Assembly: GCF_900289045.1 (NCBI RefSeq)
Contig: NZ_LT985188.1
Location: 992,001-1,056,000, forward strand
Origin: Micropruina glycogenica
GTDB lineage: Bacteria; Actinomycetota; Actinomycetes; Propionibacteriales; Propionibacteriaceae
Direction: 5' to 3'
Length of the DNA stretch: 64,000 nucleotides
Shown here: positions 26,003-34,177 of the stretch, piece after piece
Position numbering within the stretch: position 1 is the first letter of the stretch
How the letters are laid out: each line of letters opens with the position of its first letter
Position numbers and translations under genes: made by a program
The notes under the pieces: generated by a model
What the model was told of the DNA's origin: nothing
Seen by the model: the letters and a program-made list of their open reading frames with translations, nothing else
Databases searched by the model: none

Positions 26003-26659
26003 GTGCAACCCGGCATCGTGCTGATCAGCGACCCGCGTGTCACCAGCACGCCGGTGATCGACAACGGTGACCCCCTGGTCGACCTGCGCGGCCTGGCCAG
26101 GGTGCGCATCGACACTCGCAAGAGCGACGTGTCGAACGCGTGGCACCTGGCCCGTCGCGGTCTGGCCGACCGATTGGCTGCCGCAGCCCTCGCCCTGCCG
26201 GACGGCCTCGACCTGCTGATCGTCGAGGCGTACCGCTCCCCTGCCCGCCAACTGCACTACTGGAACCACTACTGCGCGCAGTTGCACGACCACTACCCCG
26301 ATCTCTCCCCCGAGTTGCTGTACGACCTGGCCAGCCGATGGGTCGCTCCGCCCGACGTGGCTCCGCACAGCACCGGCGGAGCGGTCGACCTCACCCTCTG
26401 CGACGCCGCCGGCGTCGAACTCGACCTCGGCACCCCGCTGGACGCCACACCCGAACAGAGCGACGGCGCCTGCTACACCGACGCGCCACTCCCCCAGCTG
26501 GCGGCCGCCAACCGTGCCGTGCTCGTGCACGTGCTGCGTGCAGCCGGACTGGTGAACTACCCCACCGAGTGGTGGCACTGGTCGTACGGCGAGCGCTACT
26601 GGGCCTTCAGCGCCGGTGCCGACCACGCCGTCTACGGCCCCATCGAGGCGCTGGAATAA
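26003..26659 (+). CDS. D-alanyl-D-alanine dipeptidase (VanX/DdpX-like)
   Basis: This 218-residue M15D zinc peptidase should cleave D-Ala-D-Ala. The zinc ligands are visible in the SxHxxGxAxD-type motif PHSTGGAVDLTL and in EWWHWSYG, and the catalytic arginine is in VEAYRSPARQ. There is no signal peptide, so it acts in the cytoplasm, as for VanX and DdpX. No vanH or vanA genes are nearby, so a role in cell-wall dipeptide recycling is more likely than vancomycin resistance. The GTG at 26003 has CAGACT six bases upstream. Confidence 0.87.
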   Translation: MQPGIVLISDPRVTSTPVIDNGDPLVDLRGLARVRIDTRKSDVSNAWHLARRGLADRLAAAALALPDGLDLLIVEAYRSPARQLHYWNHYCAQLHDHYPDLSPELLYDLASRWVAPPDVAPHSTGGAVDLTLCDAAGVELDLGTPLDATPEQSDGACYTDAPLPQLAAANRAVLVHVLRAAGLVNYPTEWWHWSYGERYWAFSAGADHAVYGPIEALE

Positions 26660-26670
26660 CCACGCCTGAA

Positions 26671-26689
26671 AGTTGTTGAAACGACAACT
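26671..26689. promoter_or_regulatory. Palindromic operator, MarR-like
   Basis: AGTTGTTGAAACGACAACT has 6-base arms AGTTGT/ACAACT and partial symmetry inside. It lies 16 bases upstream of the ATG of the flavin oxidoreductase gene, just before an AGGAG ribosome site. AGTTG-type palindromes are typical of MarR/OhrR regulators. No such regulator is encoded in this window. Confidence 0.5.
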
Positions 26690-26704
26690 AAATCAGGAGT
26701 GATG

Positions 26705-27724
26705 ATGACCAAGAAGATCGGCTTTCTGTCGTTCGGCCACTACCGCGACGTGGCCGGCTCGCGGGTGCGCACCGCCGGTGACTCGCTGCGGCAGCACATC
26801 GACCTCGCAGTGGCCGCCGAGGCGGCCGGCCTCGACGGTGCGTGGGTGCGGGTGCATCACTTCGACCACAGCCTGGGCGCGCCGTTCCCGCTGCTGTCGG
26901 CGATGGCCGCGCGCACGTCGACCATCGACGTGGGCACGGGCGTGGTCGACCTGCGCTACGAGAACCCGCTGTACATGGCCGAAGAGGCCGGCGCCACCGA
27001 CCTGATCAGCGCCGGACGACTGCAACTCGGCATCAGCCGCGGATCGCCCGAGCCGGCTGCCGACGGGCAGGCCCGGTTCGGCTACGAGTTGGCCGAGGGT
27101 CAGGACTGGTCGTCGCTGGCGCGGGGACGGGCCGAGGTGTTCCGCAACGCGATCGCCGGACGTCCGGTGGCCCGCTCGCAGCGGGCTCTGGCGCGCGGCG
27201 GCGAGGCGGACCTGCCGATTCAGCCGCTGTCGCCCGGGCTACCCAACCGCATCTGGTGGGGTGCGGCCACCCAGGCTTCGGGACGGTGGGCCGGCGAGCA
27301 GGGGTACAACCTGCTGTCGAGCACGCTGCTGCTGGCCGACGACGGACGGCCGTTTCACATTCAGCAGGCCGATCAGGTGCGGGCCTACCGGGCGGCACTG
27401 GCCGAATCGGGGCTGACCACCGGCGGGCAGGCCGCGGTCACTCGCAGCGCCTTTCCCATCACCACCGACGAAGACAACGCGTTCTTCGGCCTCGATCGGG
27501 GCGGCACCGACTCGGCCGGCATTCTCGACGGGTTGCCCGCCCGTTCGGGCCCCACGTTCGCCGGCAGCATCGACGAGGTGGCGTCCGCGCTGGCCGCCGA
27601 CCAGGCGGTGCAGGCGGCCGACTACGTGCTGTTCGCGCTGCCGTCGATGTTGGGCGTCGACTACAACGCCCATCTGTTCGAGAACCTGGCCGCGGTGGCC
27701 CGTGAGCTGGGCTGGAAGGAGTGA
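26705..27724 (+). CDS. LLM class flavin-dependent oxidoreductase
   Basis: This 339-residue protein of the bacterial luciferase-like monooxygenase superfamily uses FMN or F420. It shows the TIM-barrel blocks AEAAGLDGAWVRVHHF, STIDVGTGVVDLRYENPLYMAEEA and LQLGISRGSPEP. AGGAG lies 5 bases before the ATG at 26705, which I prefer over the ATG at 26702 and the GTG at 26699. The palindrome immediately upstream suggests that expression is repressed by a regulator encoded elsewhere. The substrate is unknown. A small TPR gene follows 5 bases later, so the two are co-transcribed. Confidence 0.88.
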   Translation: MTKKIGFLSFGHYRDVAGSRVRTAGDSLRQHIDLAVAAEAAGLDGAWVRVHHFDHSLGAPFPLLSAMAARTSTIDVGTGVVDLRYENPLYMAEEAGATDLISAGRLQLGISRGSPEPAADGQARFGYELAEGQDWSSLARGRAEVFRNAIAGRPVARSQRALARGGEADLPIQPLSPGLPNRIWWGAATQASGRWAGEQGYNLLSSTLLLADDGRPFHIQQADQVRAYRAALAESGLTTGGQAAVTRSAFPITTDEDNAFFGLDRGGTDSAGILDGLPARSGPTFAGSIDEVASALAADQAVQAADYVLFALPSMLGVDYNAHLFENLAAVARELGWKE

Positions 27725-27729
27725 GAAAG

Positions 27730-28089
27730 ATGACCACCACGACCGACATCACCCTGTACGACTGGCAGGCGGCCCTGCTCGCCTTCAACACCCGCGACTA
27801 CCGCACGGCGGTGCAGCGCTTCGAGAAGGTGCTCGAGGCTCAGCCGGGCCACACCGATGCGCGTGAGTACCTGGCGCGGACGTACTACCTGCGGGCGTCG
27901 CTGCCGCTGGCCGAACGCGAGGCCCGCACGATTCTCGAGGCCGACCCGACCAACGAGTACGTCACCCTGCTGCTGGCCAGGGTGCTCGAACGGCAGAGCC
28001 GCCACGACGAGGCGGCAGCCGTGCGCAAGGTGCTGGTCGCCCTGACCGGCGACGAGCGGCACGGCCCGACCCATCAGGCGCTGGCCTGA
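27730..28089 (+). CDS. Tetratricopeptide-repeat protein
   Basis: This 119-residue cytosolic protein consists of about three helical TPR-like units: ALLAFNTRDYRTAVQRFEKVLEAQP, abbreviated as YRTAVQRFEKVLEAQPGH, then AREYLARTYYLRASLPLAERE, abbreviated as LARTYYLRASLPLAE, then TLLLARVLERQSRHDEAA. It directly follows the flavin oxidoreductase gene (5-base gap) and probably serves as a protein-protein adaptor. Short TPR proteins of this type are common in actinobacteria and have no defined role. It is convergent with the following flavoprotein gene. Confidence 0.8.
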   Translation: MTTTTDITLYDWQAALLAFNTRDYRTAVQRFEKVLEAQPGHTDAREYLARTYYLRASLPLAEREARTILEADPTNEYVTLLLARVLERQSRHDEAAAVRKVLVALTGDERHGPTHQALA

Positions 28090-28113
28090 CCAGCGACAGG
28101 TCGGCCAACGGTC

Positions 28114-29448
28114 TCAGTCGAGGGACGCTTCGAGCAGCCGCAGCCACACCTCACTGGCGGTCGGAAAGCTCGGCACCGCATGCCACAACTGGTCGAGCGT
28201 CATGCGGCCGACCACGGCGACCGTGGCGGCGTGCACCAGTTCGGCGACCTCGGGCCCCACGAAGGTGGCGCCCAGCAGCCGTCCGTCACCGGCCACCACC
28301 AGCCGCGCCTTGCCCTCGGGGTGGTCGACCAGCAGGTTGACCCCTGAGGCCGAGGTGATCGGCACGTCCAGCGCGTAGGCGCCGGGTTCGTCGGCCCGGG
28401 CCTGCTCCAGCGTCGGGCCGACCGCGGCCACCTCGGGGTCGGTGAAGATCACCTGCGGCACCGGAATGTGACCCGGTGCCGACGGCACCGGAACGCCCAG
28501 CATCTCGTCGCGCAACCGCCCGCCGAGCAGCCGGGCGCGGTACTTGCCCCAATGGGTCAGCGCCGGCTCGCCCGACACGTCGCCCACCAGGTGCAACCAG
28601 GCGGGACGCTCTTGGCCCGGCAACGCCTCGGTGTTCAGTCGTCGTCCGGTGGCGACCAGCACTTCGTCGAACTCTTCCCACTGGTCGTCGCCCTGCAGCC
28701 GGACGGGGCCTCCGTGCAGCCGTCCGAGCCCGTCGTTGAGGTCGCCCGGACGCTCGGCGGCACCCACGCTCACGCCCAGCCGCACGTCGATGCCCTGGCG
28801 ACGCAGACCCTCGAGCACGAGGTCGGCGGCGAAGGGCTCCACCCGATCGAGCAGCGTGCGGCGCACGAACATGGTGACCGAACTGCCCAGCGCCGCCAGC
28901 CAGGTCGCCGCCTCGCAGGCCACCACTCCCCCGCCGACGATGGCCAGCCGCTCGGGTATGTCGACCACTCCGGTGGCGTCACGGTTGGTCCACGGGCTCA
29001 CCGGCGCGAAGGCGTCGGGAATGGCCGGCGAACTGCCGGTGGCGACCACCACGGCGTGCCGGGCCGTGAGCGTGCGATCGCCCACGCTCACCTGACGCTC
29101 GCCGGTGACCCGGCCCTCGCCGCGCACCACGTCGATGCCGACCGATTCGGCCCAGCCGGCGCCGCCACTGTCGTCGTAGTTGCTCACCCAGTAGTCGCGG
29201 CGGGCCAACAGCGCGTCGGGGTCGATCCTCGTGGGCCGCAGCCCCTGCAGGTCGGCACTGACGGCGGCAACGGTCGGGGGTCGCAGCAGTGCCTTACTGG
29301 GAATGCAGGCGTAGAACGAGCACTCGCCGCCCACCAGTTCACGCTCGACCAGGCAGGCGGTGCGGTCGGTGCCCCGCACCGCGTACTGGGCCGCGTTCTC
29401 GCCCACCGGGCCGGCACCGATCACGATCACGTCGTATTCGTCGGTCAT
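28114..29448 (-). CDS. Class I pyridine nucleotide-disulfide oxidoreductase
   Basis: This 444-residue flavoprotein is related to mercuric reductase and dihydrolipoamide dehydrogenase. It has the FAD motif VIGAGPVGENAAQYAV, the redox-active pair in GGECSFYACIPSKALLRP (C-x4-C), the NAD-binding GGGVVACEAATWLAALG and the C-terminal dimer domain ending FPTASEVW. The usual active-site HPT-type base is replaced by FPTASE, as in several orphan members. It lacks the N-terminal HMA domain of many MerA proteins. I chose the ATG at 29448; longer frames are not supported. Physiological substrate unknown; a thiol- or quinone-type reductase is plausible. Confidence 0.83.
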   Translation of the reverse strand: MTDEYDVIVIGAGPVGENAAQYAVRGTDRTACLVERELVGGECSFYACIPSKALLRPPTVAAVSADLQGLRPTRIDPDALLARRDYWVSNYDDSGGAGWAESVGIDVVRGEGRVTGERQVSVGDRTLTARHAVVVATGSSPAIPDAFAPVSPWTNRDATGVVDIPERLAIVGGGVVACEAATWLAALGSSVTMFVRRTLLDRVEPFAADLVLEGLRRQGIDVRLGVSVGAAERPGDLNDGLGRLHGGPVRLQGDDQWEEFDEVLVATGRRLNTEALPGQERPAWLHLVGDVSGEPALTHWGKYRARLLGGRLRDEMLGVPVPSAPGHIPVPQVIFTDPEVAAVGPTLEQARADEPGAYALDVPITSASGVNLLVDHPEGKARLVVAGDGRLLGATFVGPEVAELVHAATVAVVGRMTLDQLWHAVPSFPTASEVWLRLLEASLD

Positions 29449-29511
29449 GGCGCCATGCTGGTGCGCCACGGCACCGACCGCAAGCGTTCGACGACGTCCA
29501 GGTGAACATGC

Positions 29512-29547
29512 GAAGCGGCCGGCACCCCACAGGGTGCCGGCCGCTTC
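29512..29547. terminator. Perfect 16-bp hairpin terminator
   Basis: Bases 29512-29527 are the exact reverse complement of 29532-29547 with the loop CACA. The hairpin begins 11 bases after the stop of the leftward glsB-like gene and precedes the flavoprotein gene on the same strand, so it should separate the two transcripts. Confidence 0.8.
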
Positions 29548-29557
29548 GACCAACGGG

Positions 29558-29821
29558 TCAGGCTGATCGACGGCCGGTGACCATGCCGACGATCCAGAGC
29601 AGCAGCACCGCCCCACCGATGGCGGTGAGCATGCTGAAGATCCAGCCCCCGCCGCCCACGCCGAAGGCGGTGAGAATCCACCCGCCGAGCAGGCCGCCGA
29701 CGATGCCGACGATGATGTTCATCACGATGCCCATCGAGGCATCGGTCTTCATGATCTTGCTAGCGATCCAGCCGGCGATGCCGCCGAAAATGATCCAACC
29801 CAGAAATCCCCAACTCGGCAT
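29558..29821 (-). CDS. GlsB/YeaQ/YmgE family stress-response membrane protein
   Basis: This 87-residue protein (transglycosylase-associated protein family) consists of three glycine-rich membrane helices. Key segments are WIIFGGIAGWIASKIM, IVGIVGGLLGGWIL and IGGAVLLLWIVGMVTGR. Members are often induced by envelope or general stress. AAGGAGCAATGAC lies just before the ATG. The gene is a single unit bounded by a hairpin terminator. Its function is not defined biochemically. Confidence 0.92.
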   Translation of the reverse strand: MPSWGFLGWIIFGGIAGWIASKIMKTDASMGIVMNIIVGIVGGLLGGWILTAFGVGGGGWIFSMLTAIGGAVLLLWIVGMVTGRRSA

Positions 29822-29984
29822 GTCATTGCTCCTTGTCTAGAGGTCGATGTAGCGGTTCAACTGTAGGTCGGGCAGTGCCTCAAACGCCGTAGGGGATGCC
29901 CTGGGTCGTCCACTCAACCCTTTGGGGTGCACTCTCGGGGTACTGGACGGGACAAGGTTCAGGGTGCACACTTAATGAGTGTCG

Positions 29985-30650
29985 ATGAAGCCTGATGACT
30001 TAAGCATCTGGGCGGTGGTGACCGCCGACCAGCGCAACAGCCGTCGCTCGGTCGATCGGGTACCAGAGGCTCTGGAGGCCCTGCAGTCCGCCGTGGGCGA
30101 CCGGTTTCGGCTCACCTTCGAGCGAACCGCCGGTGATGAAGTGCAGGGCCTGACCGGCGACCCGGGCGCGGTGGTGGACGCCGTGCTCACCCTGACCAGA
30201 CTTCCCGACTGGCACCTCGGCATCGGCCTGGGGTCGGTGGAACTGCCGCTGCCGGGCTCGACCCGTGAGGCGCGCGGCCCGGCCTACCTGGCCGCCCGGG
30301 CCGCGGTCGAGCAGGCCCGCAGCGCCCCCGCGCATCTGCGGCTGCTCGGCCCCGAGACCACGGACGCCGGAACTGTCGGTGCCGGCTTCTATGGTGAAGA
30401 CGTGGTGCAGCAGGCCGAGTCGGCCCTGGTGCTGTTGCGCGCACTGGTCAGCCGACGCACCCCCGAGGGTTGGGAGATCATGGACGTTCTGAACGAAACC
30501 GGTAGCGGAGCCGCAGCATCGGCCCGATTGGGCATCAGCCCGTCCGCGGTGTCGCAACGGGCGACGCGCTCAGCCAGGCGCGAAAGCGAGCTCGGTGCCG
30601 AGCTGTGCCGCCGGCTGCTCGCGCGGGCCATGGGTGTGGCGGCGTCATGA
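29985..30650 (+). CDS. SatD-like protein with C-terminal helix-turn-helix
   Basis: This protein of about 221 residues begins with SIWAVVTADQRNSR, resembling the VITADVVxSR start of SatD-family proteins (first described in a streptococcal acid-tolerance operon). A nucleotide-cyclase-like or ferredoxin-like core may follow (FERTAGDEVQGLTGDPGAVV). The C-terminus contains a helix-turn-helix, ASARLGISPSAVSQRATRSARR. I use the ATG at 29985 because CTTAAT lies 8 bases upstream; GTG at 29979 is an alternative. The stop overlaps the next start (ATGA), so it is coupled to a membrane-protein gene. SatD assignment is moderate. Confidence 0.65.
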   Translation: MKPDDLSIWAVVTADQRNSRRSVDRVPEALEALQSAVGDRFRLTFERTAGDEVQGLTGDPGAVVDAVLTLTRLPDWHLGIGLGSVELPLPGSTREARGPAYLAARAAVEQARSAPAHLRLLGPETTDAGTVGAGFYGEDVVQQAESALVLLRALVSRRTPEGWEIMDVLNETGSGAAASARLGISPSAVSQRATRSARRESELGAELCRRLLARAMGVAAS

Positions 30651-31069
30651 CCGTGCTGCTGGTGATCGCGAAGATCGTCATCGTGCTCGCGCTGGGGGCC
30701 GTTGCGGTGCTGCTGGGCGGTCGAGCCGTCACCCGGGTCTTTCGGCTGGCCGAGCGCACCCGGGCCACCGAGTTGCCCGAGCAGAACGGTGCACTCGAAA
30801 CCGTGGCGCCGCTCACCTACGCCGCCACCTACCTGCGTGGTGGCGAATGGATCGGCTACCTCGAACGACTGGCCGTGTTCGGGGCACTGCTGGTGGGCTT
30901 TCCCGAAGGAATCGCCGTCGCCATGGTGGTCAAGAGCTTCGCGCGCTACCCCGAAATCAAGGCCAGCAGTACCGGTGCCGCCGAACGGTTCATCATCGGC
31001 ACCTTCGTCAGCGTGCTGTTCGCCAGCGCCTGTGCCCTGGCGGCGGCATGGTTGATTCGGCTGTTCTGA
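30647..31069 (+). CDS. Small membrane protein of a SatD-linked module
   Basis: This 140-residue protein has about four hydrophobic helices. It carries GGEWIGYLERLAVFGALL, AVAMVVKSFARYPEI and AAERFIIGTFVSVLFASACA. Charged Glu/Arg residues inside or next to helices (WIGYLER, AERFIIGT) look conserved-type and functional. Its start overlaps the SatD-like gene by 4 bases and its end overlaps the HD-domain gene by 22, so the three are one operon. I do not know its function; a membrane partner of the SatD-like protein is the natural inference. Confidence 0.65.
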   Translation: MTVLLVIAKIVIVLALGAVAVLLGGRAVTRVFRLAERTRATELPEQNGALETVAPLTYAATYLRGGEWIGYLERLAVFGALLVGFPEGIAVAMVVKSFARYPEIKASSTGAAERFIIGTFVSVLFASACALAAAWLIRLF

Positions 31070-31635
31070 GCCGGCTCGGCTGGCCGCTGCCGGGGCATCA
31101 GGCACTCGCCGCCGACCTGCTCGCCCGGTGGTCCGAGCCGCACCGCAGCTATCACGACCTGCGGCACCTGGGCGAGTGCATCGAGGCTTGCGAGTCGCTG
31201 GGCGGCGGCCGCGCCGAAGCCCTGGGCCTGTGGTTCCACGACGCCGTGCACACCGGCAACCCCGGGCCCGACGAGGCCGCCTCGGCGGCACTTGCCGACC
31301 ACCTGCTCACTCCCCTGCTGTCTGCGCCTGACGTGGCCGAGGTCGTCCGGCTGGTGCTGGTGACCGAGCACCACGTGGTGCCACCCCACGATCACCCCGC
31401 CGCCATCGTCAGTGACGCCGACCTGTGGGTGCTGGGTGCCGACGCCGCCCGGTACGCCGAATCGGTGGCCGACCTGAAGGCCGAGTGCGGTCTGGGTGCA
31501 CAGGCGTGGGCGGTGACGCGCCGTGGGCAGTTGCTCCGTCGCCTGGCTGCGCCGATCTATGCCACCGAGCGGGGACGGCTGCGCGAACCCGCGGCCCGGC
31601 GCAACCTCACCGCCGAACTGGCGGGCCTGCGATGA
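31048..31635 (+). CDS. HD-superfamily metal-dependent phosphohydrolase
   Basis: This 195-residue protein has the HD-domain ligands in SYHDLRHLGECIEA and LWFHDAVHTG, a TEHHV block and a distal Asp in VSDADLWVLG. It resembles the predicted metal-dependent HD proteins (about 200 residues) of bacteria that are uncharacterised but probably act on nucleotides. The ATG at 31048 overlaps the end of the preceding membrane-protein gene. A later start in the same frame cannot be excluded. Context (SatD-like protein, membrane protein, HD hydrolase) suggests a small signalling or stress module. Confidence 0.8.
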   Translation: MVDSAVLSRLGWPLPGHQALAADLLARWSEPHRSYHDLRHLGECIEACESLGGGRAEALGLWFHDAVHTGNPGPDEAASAALADHLLTPLLSAPDVAEVVRLVLVTEHHVVPPHDHPAAIVSDADLWVLGADAARYAESVADLKAECGLGAQAWAVTRRGQLLRRLAAPIYATERGRLREPAARRNLTAELAGLR

Positions 31636-31705
31636 CGCCGATGATTTGGCGGGGCCGCGGGCACAGCCGTAGCGTGAACCCTTCGCCACGACGAAGGGGG
31701 GTGCC

Positions 31706-33163
31706 ATGGCCCAGCCGACCACAGCGACCGTCGACCAGCACTGGCTGAGTGCACGCGACCGCTCGGTGATCGCCATTCTGCTCGTCTCGACGTTCGTGGT
31801 GATCCTCAACGAGACCGCCCTCAACGTGGCGCTGACCTCGATCATGGCCGACTTGGCTGTCGACGAACGTGACGTGCAGTGGCTGACCACCGCCTTTCTG
31901 CTCACCATGGCCGTGGTGATTCCGATCACCGGCTGGCTGCTCGAACGCATCCCCACCCGATCGGCGTTTCTGCTGGCCCTGATTCTGTTCACCACCGGCA
32001 CGCTCATCTGCGCAGTGGCGCCCGTGTTCGGCCTGGTGCTGGCCGGACGCATCGTGCAGGCCAGCGGCACGGCCGTCATGCTGCCGCTGCTGATGACCAC
32101 CGTCATGCAGTTGGTGCCGCCCGCCCACCGCGGCGCGATCATGGGCAACATCTCGATGGTCATCTCGGTCGCTCCGGCCATCGGCCCGACGATGGCCGGC
32201 CTGGTGCTGCACGTCACCACCTGGCGCGGCGTGTTCGGCCTGATGGTGCCGATCGGGTTGATCATGCTGGCCATCGGCGCGTGGCGCATGGTCACCGTCA
32301 ACGAGCCGATGCGGGTGCCGCTCGACGCCTGGTCGGTGCCGCTCACGGTGCTGGGCTTCGGCGGCCTGGTCTACGGGCTCAGCCTGATCGGCGACGCCAC
32401 CGTGCCGCGGGTCGAGTTGATCGCCTCGTTCGTGGTGGGGGCACTCGCCTTGGCGGCATTTCTGTGGCGCCAGCTCGCCCTGGCCCGCGCCGGCCGTGGG
32501 CCTCTGCTCGACCTGCGCGTCTTTCAGCAGTCGGCCTTCACCGTCAGCGTGATCGTGATGGCGCTGGCCATGATGGCGCTGTTCGGAACCATCATCATTC
32601 TGCCCCTGATTCTGCAGCGGGCGCTGCACCTCGACCCGCTCACGGTCGGGCTGATGCTGCTACCCGGCGGTCTGTTGATGGGGCTGCTCGGCCCGGTGAC
32701 CGGACGGCTGTTCGACCGCGTCGGCCCGCGGCCGTTGATGCTGCCCGCCAGCGTGGTGATCGCTGGAGTGTTCTGGCTGCTGTCGACCATTCAGCTCAGC
32801 ACGCCGTGGTGGCTCGTGGTGGCGGCGCACATGGCGATGAGCGCCTCGTTCGCCTTCATGTTCACTCCCCTGTTCACCATCGCCCTCGGCTCGCTGCCCA
32901 AAGACCTGTATTCGCACGGCTCAGCCGTCGTGGGCACCGTGCAGCAGGTCGCCGGCGCGTTCGGTACGGCGGTGTTCGTCACCGCCATGGCGTCACAGTC
33001 GGCGGCGGCGCAGGCGTCCGGCACCCCGGTCGAGGCAGCTCTGCTGATCGGCTCACGGGTGGCGTTTCTGGGGGCGGGCGCGGTGTGGACGCTGGCGATC
33101 ATCGCCACCCTGTTCATCAGGGCGCCCGAATTGAGCGGCGACGAGCCGACGATGCACCACTGA
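31706..33163 (+). CDS. DHA2-family MFS multidrug efflux transporter
   Basis: This 485-residue protein has fourteen predicted membrane helices, as expected for the EmrB/QacA (DHA2) family. Signature pieces include VILNETALNVALTSIMADL, WLTTAFLLTMAVVIPITG and the motif-C-like IGPTMAGLVLHV. AAGGGG lies close to the ATG, and a hairpin-like CCCTTCG...CGAAGGG sits at 31679-31698 in the leader. No regulator is adjacent, although a LuxR-type gene lies 1 kb downstream. Exported compounds cannot be predicted. Confidence 0.9.
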   Translation: MAQPTTATVDQHWLSARDRSVIAILLVSTFVVILNETALNVALTSIMADLAVDERDVQWLTTAFLLTMAVVIPITGWLLERIPTRSAFLLALILFTTGTLICAVAPVFGLVLAGRIVQASGTAVMLPLLMTTVMQLVPPAHRGAIMGNISMVISVAPAIGPTMAGLVLHVTTWRGVFGLMVPIGLIMLAIGAWRMVTVNEPMRVPLDAWSVPLTVLGFGGLVYGLSLIGDATVPRVELIASFVVGALALAAFLWRQLALARAGRGPLLDLRVFQQSAFTVSVIVMALAMMALFGTIIILPLILQRALHLDPLTVGLMLLPGGLLMGLLGPVTGRLFDRVGPRPLMLPASVVIAGVFWLLSTIQLSTPWWLVVAAHMAMSASFAFMFTPLFTIALGSLPKDLYSHGSAVVGTVQQVAGAFGTAVFVTAMASQSAAAQASGTPVEAALLIGSRVAFLGAGAVWTLAIIATLFIRAPELSGDEPTMHH

Positions 33164-33241
33164 ATCGAGCGGTGAAACCGCTTGCCGTTGGGTTCTCGAC
33201 CGTAACCTGACGAATCGCTGGTGGGGGCGGCGCGATTGGTG

Positions 33242-33247
33242 CACGAT
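33242..33247 (+). promoter_or_regulatory. Putative -10 element (CACGAT) for leaderless ppk2
   Basis: CACGAT ends 7 bases before the ATG at 33255. The same hexamer precedes the AsnC-type gene. No ribosome site is visible. Confidence 0.45.
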
Positions 33248-33254
33248 TGCCCTC

Positions 33255-34103
33255 ATGGCGAAACCTGCGAAGCTCGACAACGAGATGTACGAGGCCGAAC
33301 TGCACCGGTTGCAGGCCGAACTGGTCGAGATGCAGGAATGGGTCAAGCAAGAGAACAAACGCCTCGTGGTGATCTTCGAAGGACGCGACGCCGCCGGCAA
33401 GGGCGGCGCCATCAAACGCATCACCGAGTACCTCAACCCCCGCATCGCCCAAGTGGTCGCACTGCCGGCGCCGACCGAGCGGCAACAGACTCAGTGGTAC
33501 TTTCAGCGCTACATTCAGCACCTGCCCTCGGCCGGCCAGATCAAGCTCTTCGACCGCTCGTGGTACAACCGCGCCGGCGTCGAACGGGTGATGGGCTACT
33601 GCACCGCCGAGGAACATCGCCGCTTTCTGCGCCAGTGCCCGATCTTCGAGCGCATGCTGATGGAAGACGGCATCTTGCTGCGCAAGTACTGGTTCTCGGT
33701 GTCTGACAAGCAACAGGAGAAGCGGTTCAAGTCGCGGCTCACCGACCCGATGCGGCGATGGAAGCTCTCGCCCACCGACCTGGAGTCGCTGACCCGGTGG
33801 GAGGACTACTCACGGGCCAAGGACGAGATGTTCGTGCACACCGACATTCCCGAGGCGCGCTGGAACGTCGTCGAGAGCGAAGACAAGAAGCGGGCGCGCA
33901 TCAACATGATCGCCCACCTGCTGTCGTCCATTCCCTACGAGAAGGTCGAGCGCACCCAACTGAAGCTGCCCAAGCGGCCGGCTTCGACCGGCTATCAGCG
34001 CACCGATCGCAACCTGCAGTACGAGGTGCCCGATCACGCCGCCGGCCTGACCAAAGAAGACGGCGCAGTGGTCTATGTCGACCCCGAAGATGACGACAGC
34101 TGA
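33255..34103 (+). CDS. ppk2: Polyphosphate kinase 2 (PPK2)
   Basis: This 282-residue enzyme of the single-domain PPK2 family transfers phosphate between polyphosphate and nucleotides, typically making GTP or ATP from polyphosphate. Walker A is FEGRDAAGKGGAIKRI, the lid region contains LPSAGQIKLFDRSWYNRAGVER (abbreviated FDRSWYNRAGVERVMG), and the C-terminus holds the family block WNVVESEDKKRARINMIAHLL, here cited as WNVVESEDKKRARIN. The length and motif spacing are typical of class I. It is monocistronic and probably leaderless. Polyphosphate storage fits with the PPi-dependent phosphofructokinase encoded 3 kb downstream. Confidence 0.93.
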   Translation: MAKPAKLDNEMYEAELHRLQAELVEMQEWVKQENKRLVVIFEGRDAAGKGGAIKRITEYLNPRIAQVVALPAPTERQQTQWYFQRYIQHLPSAGQIKLFDRSWYNRAGVERVMGYCTAEEHRRFLRQCPIFERMLMEDGILLRKYWFSVSDKQQEKRFKSRLTDPMRRWKLSPTDLESLTRWEDYSRAKDEMFVHTDIPEARWNVVESEDKKRARINMIAHLLSSIPYEKVERTQLKLPKRPASTGYQRTDRNLQYEVPDHAAGLTKEDGAVVYVDPEDDDS

Positions 34104-34165
34104 GCGGTAGGTAACATCGCACCCTATGGGTCACCTCACCCTGCCCTTTTGGGTGGTGCGAGTGG

Positions 34166-34171
34166 CACAAT
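34166..34171 (+). promoter_or_regulatory. Putative -10 element (CACAAT), leaderless start
   Basis: TGGCACAAT is followed by 6 bases and the GTG at 34178, as at 22246. Confidence 0.5.
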
Positions 34172-34177
34172 GTCTCG

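Noticed and set aside
26003-26659. Vancomycin-resistance cluster
   Set aside because: A VanX-like dipeptidase is present, but no vanH, vanA-type ligase or VanRS pair is nearby.
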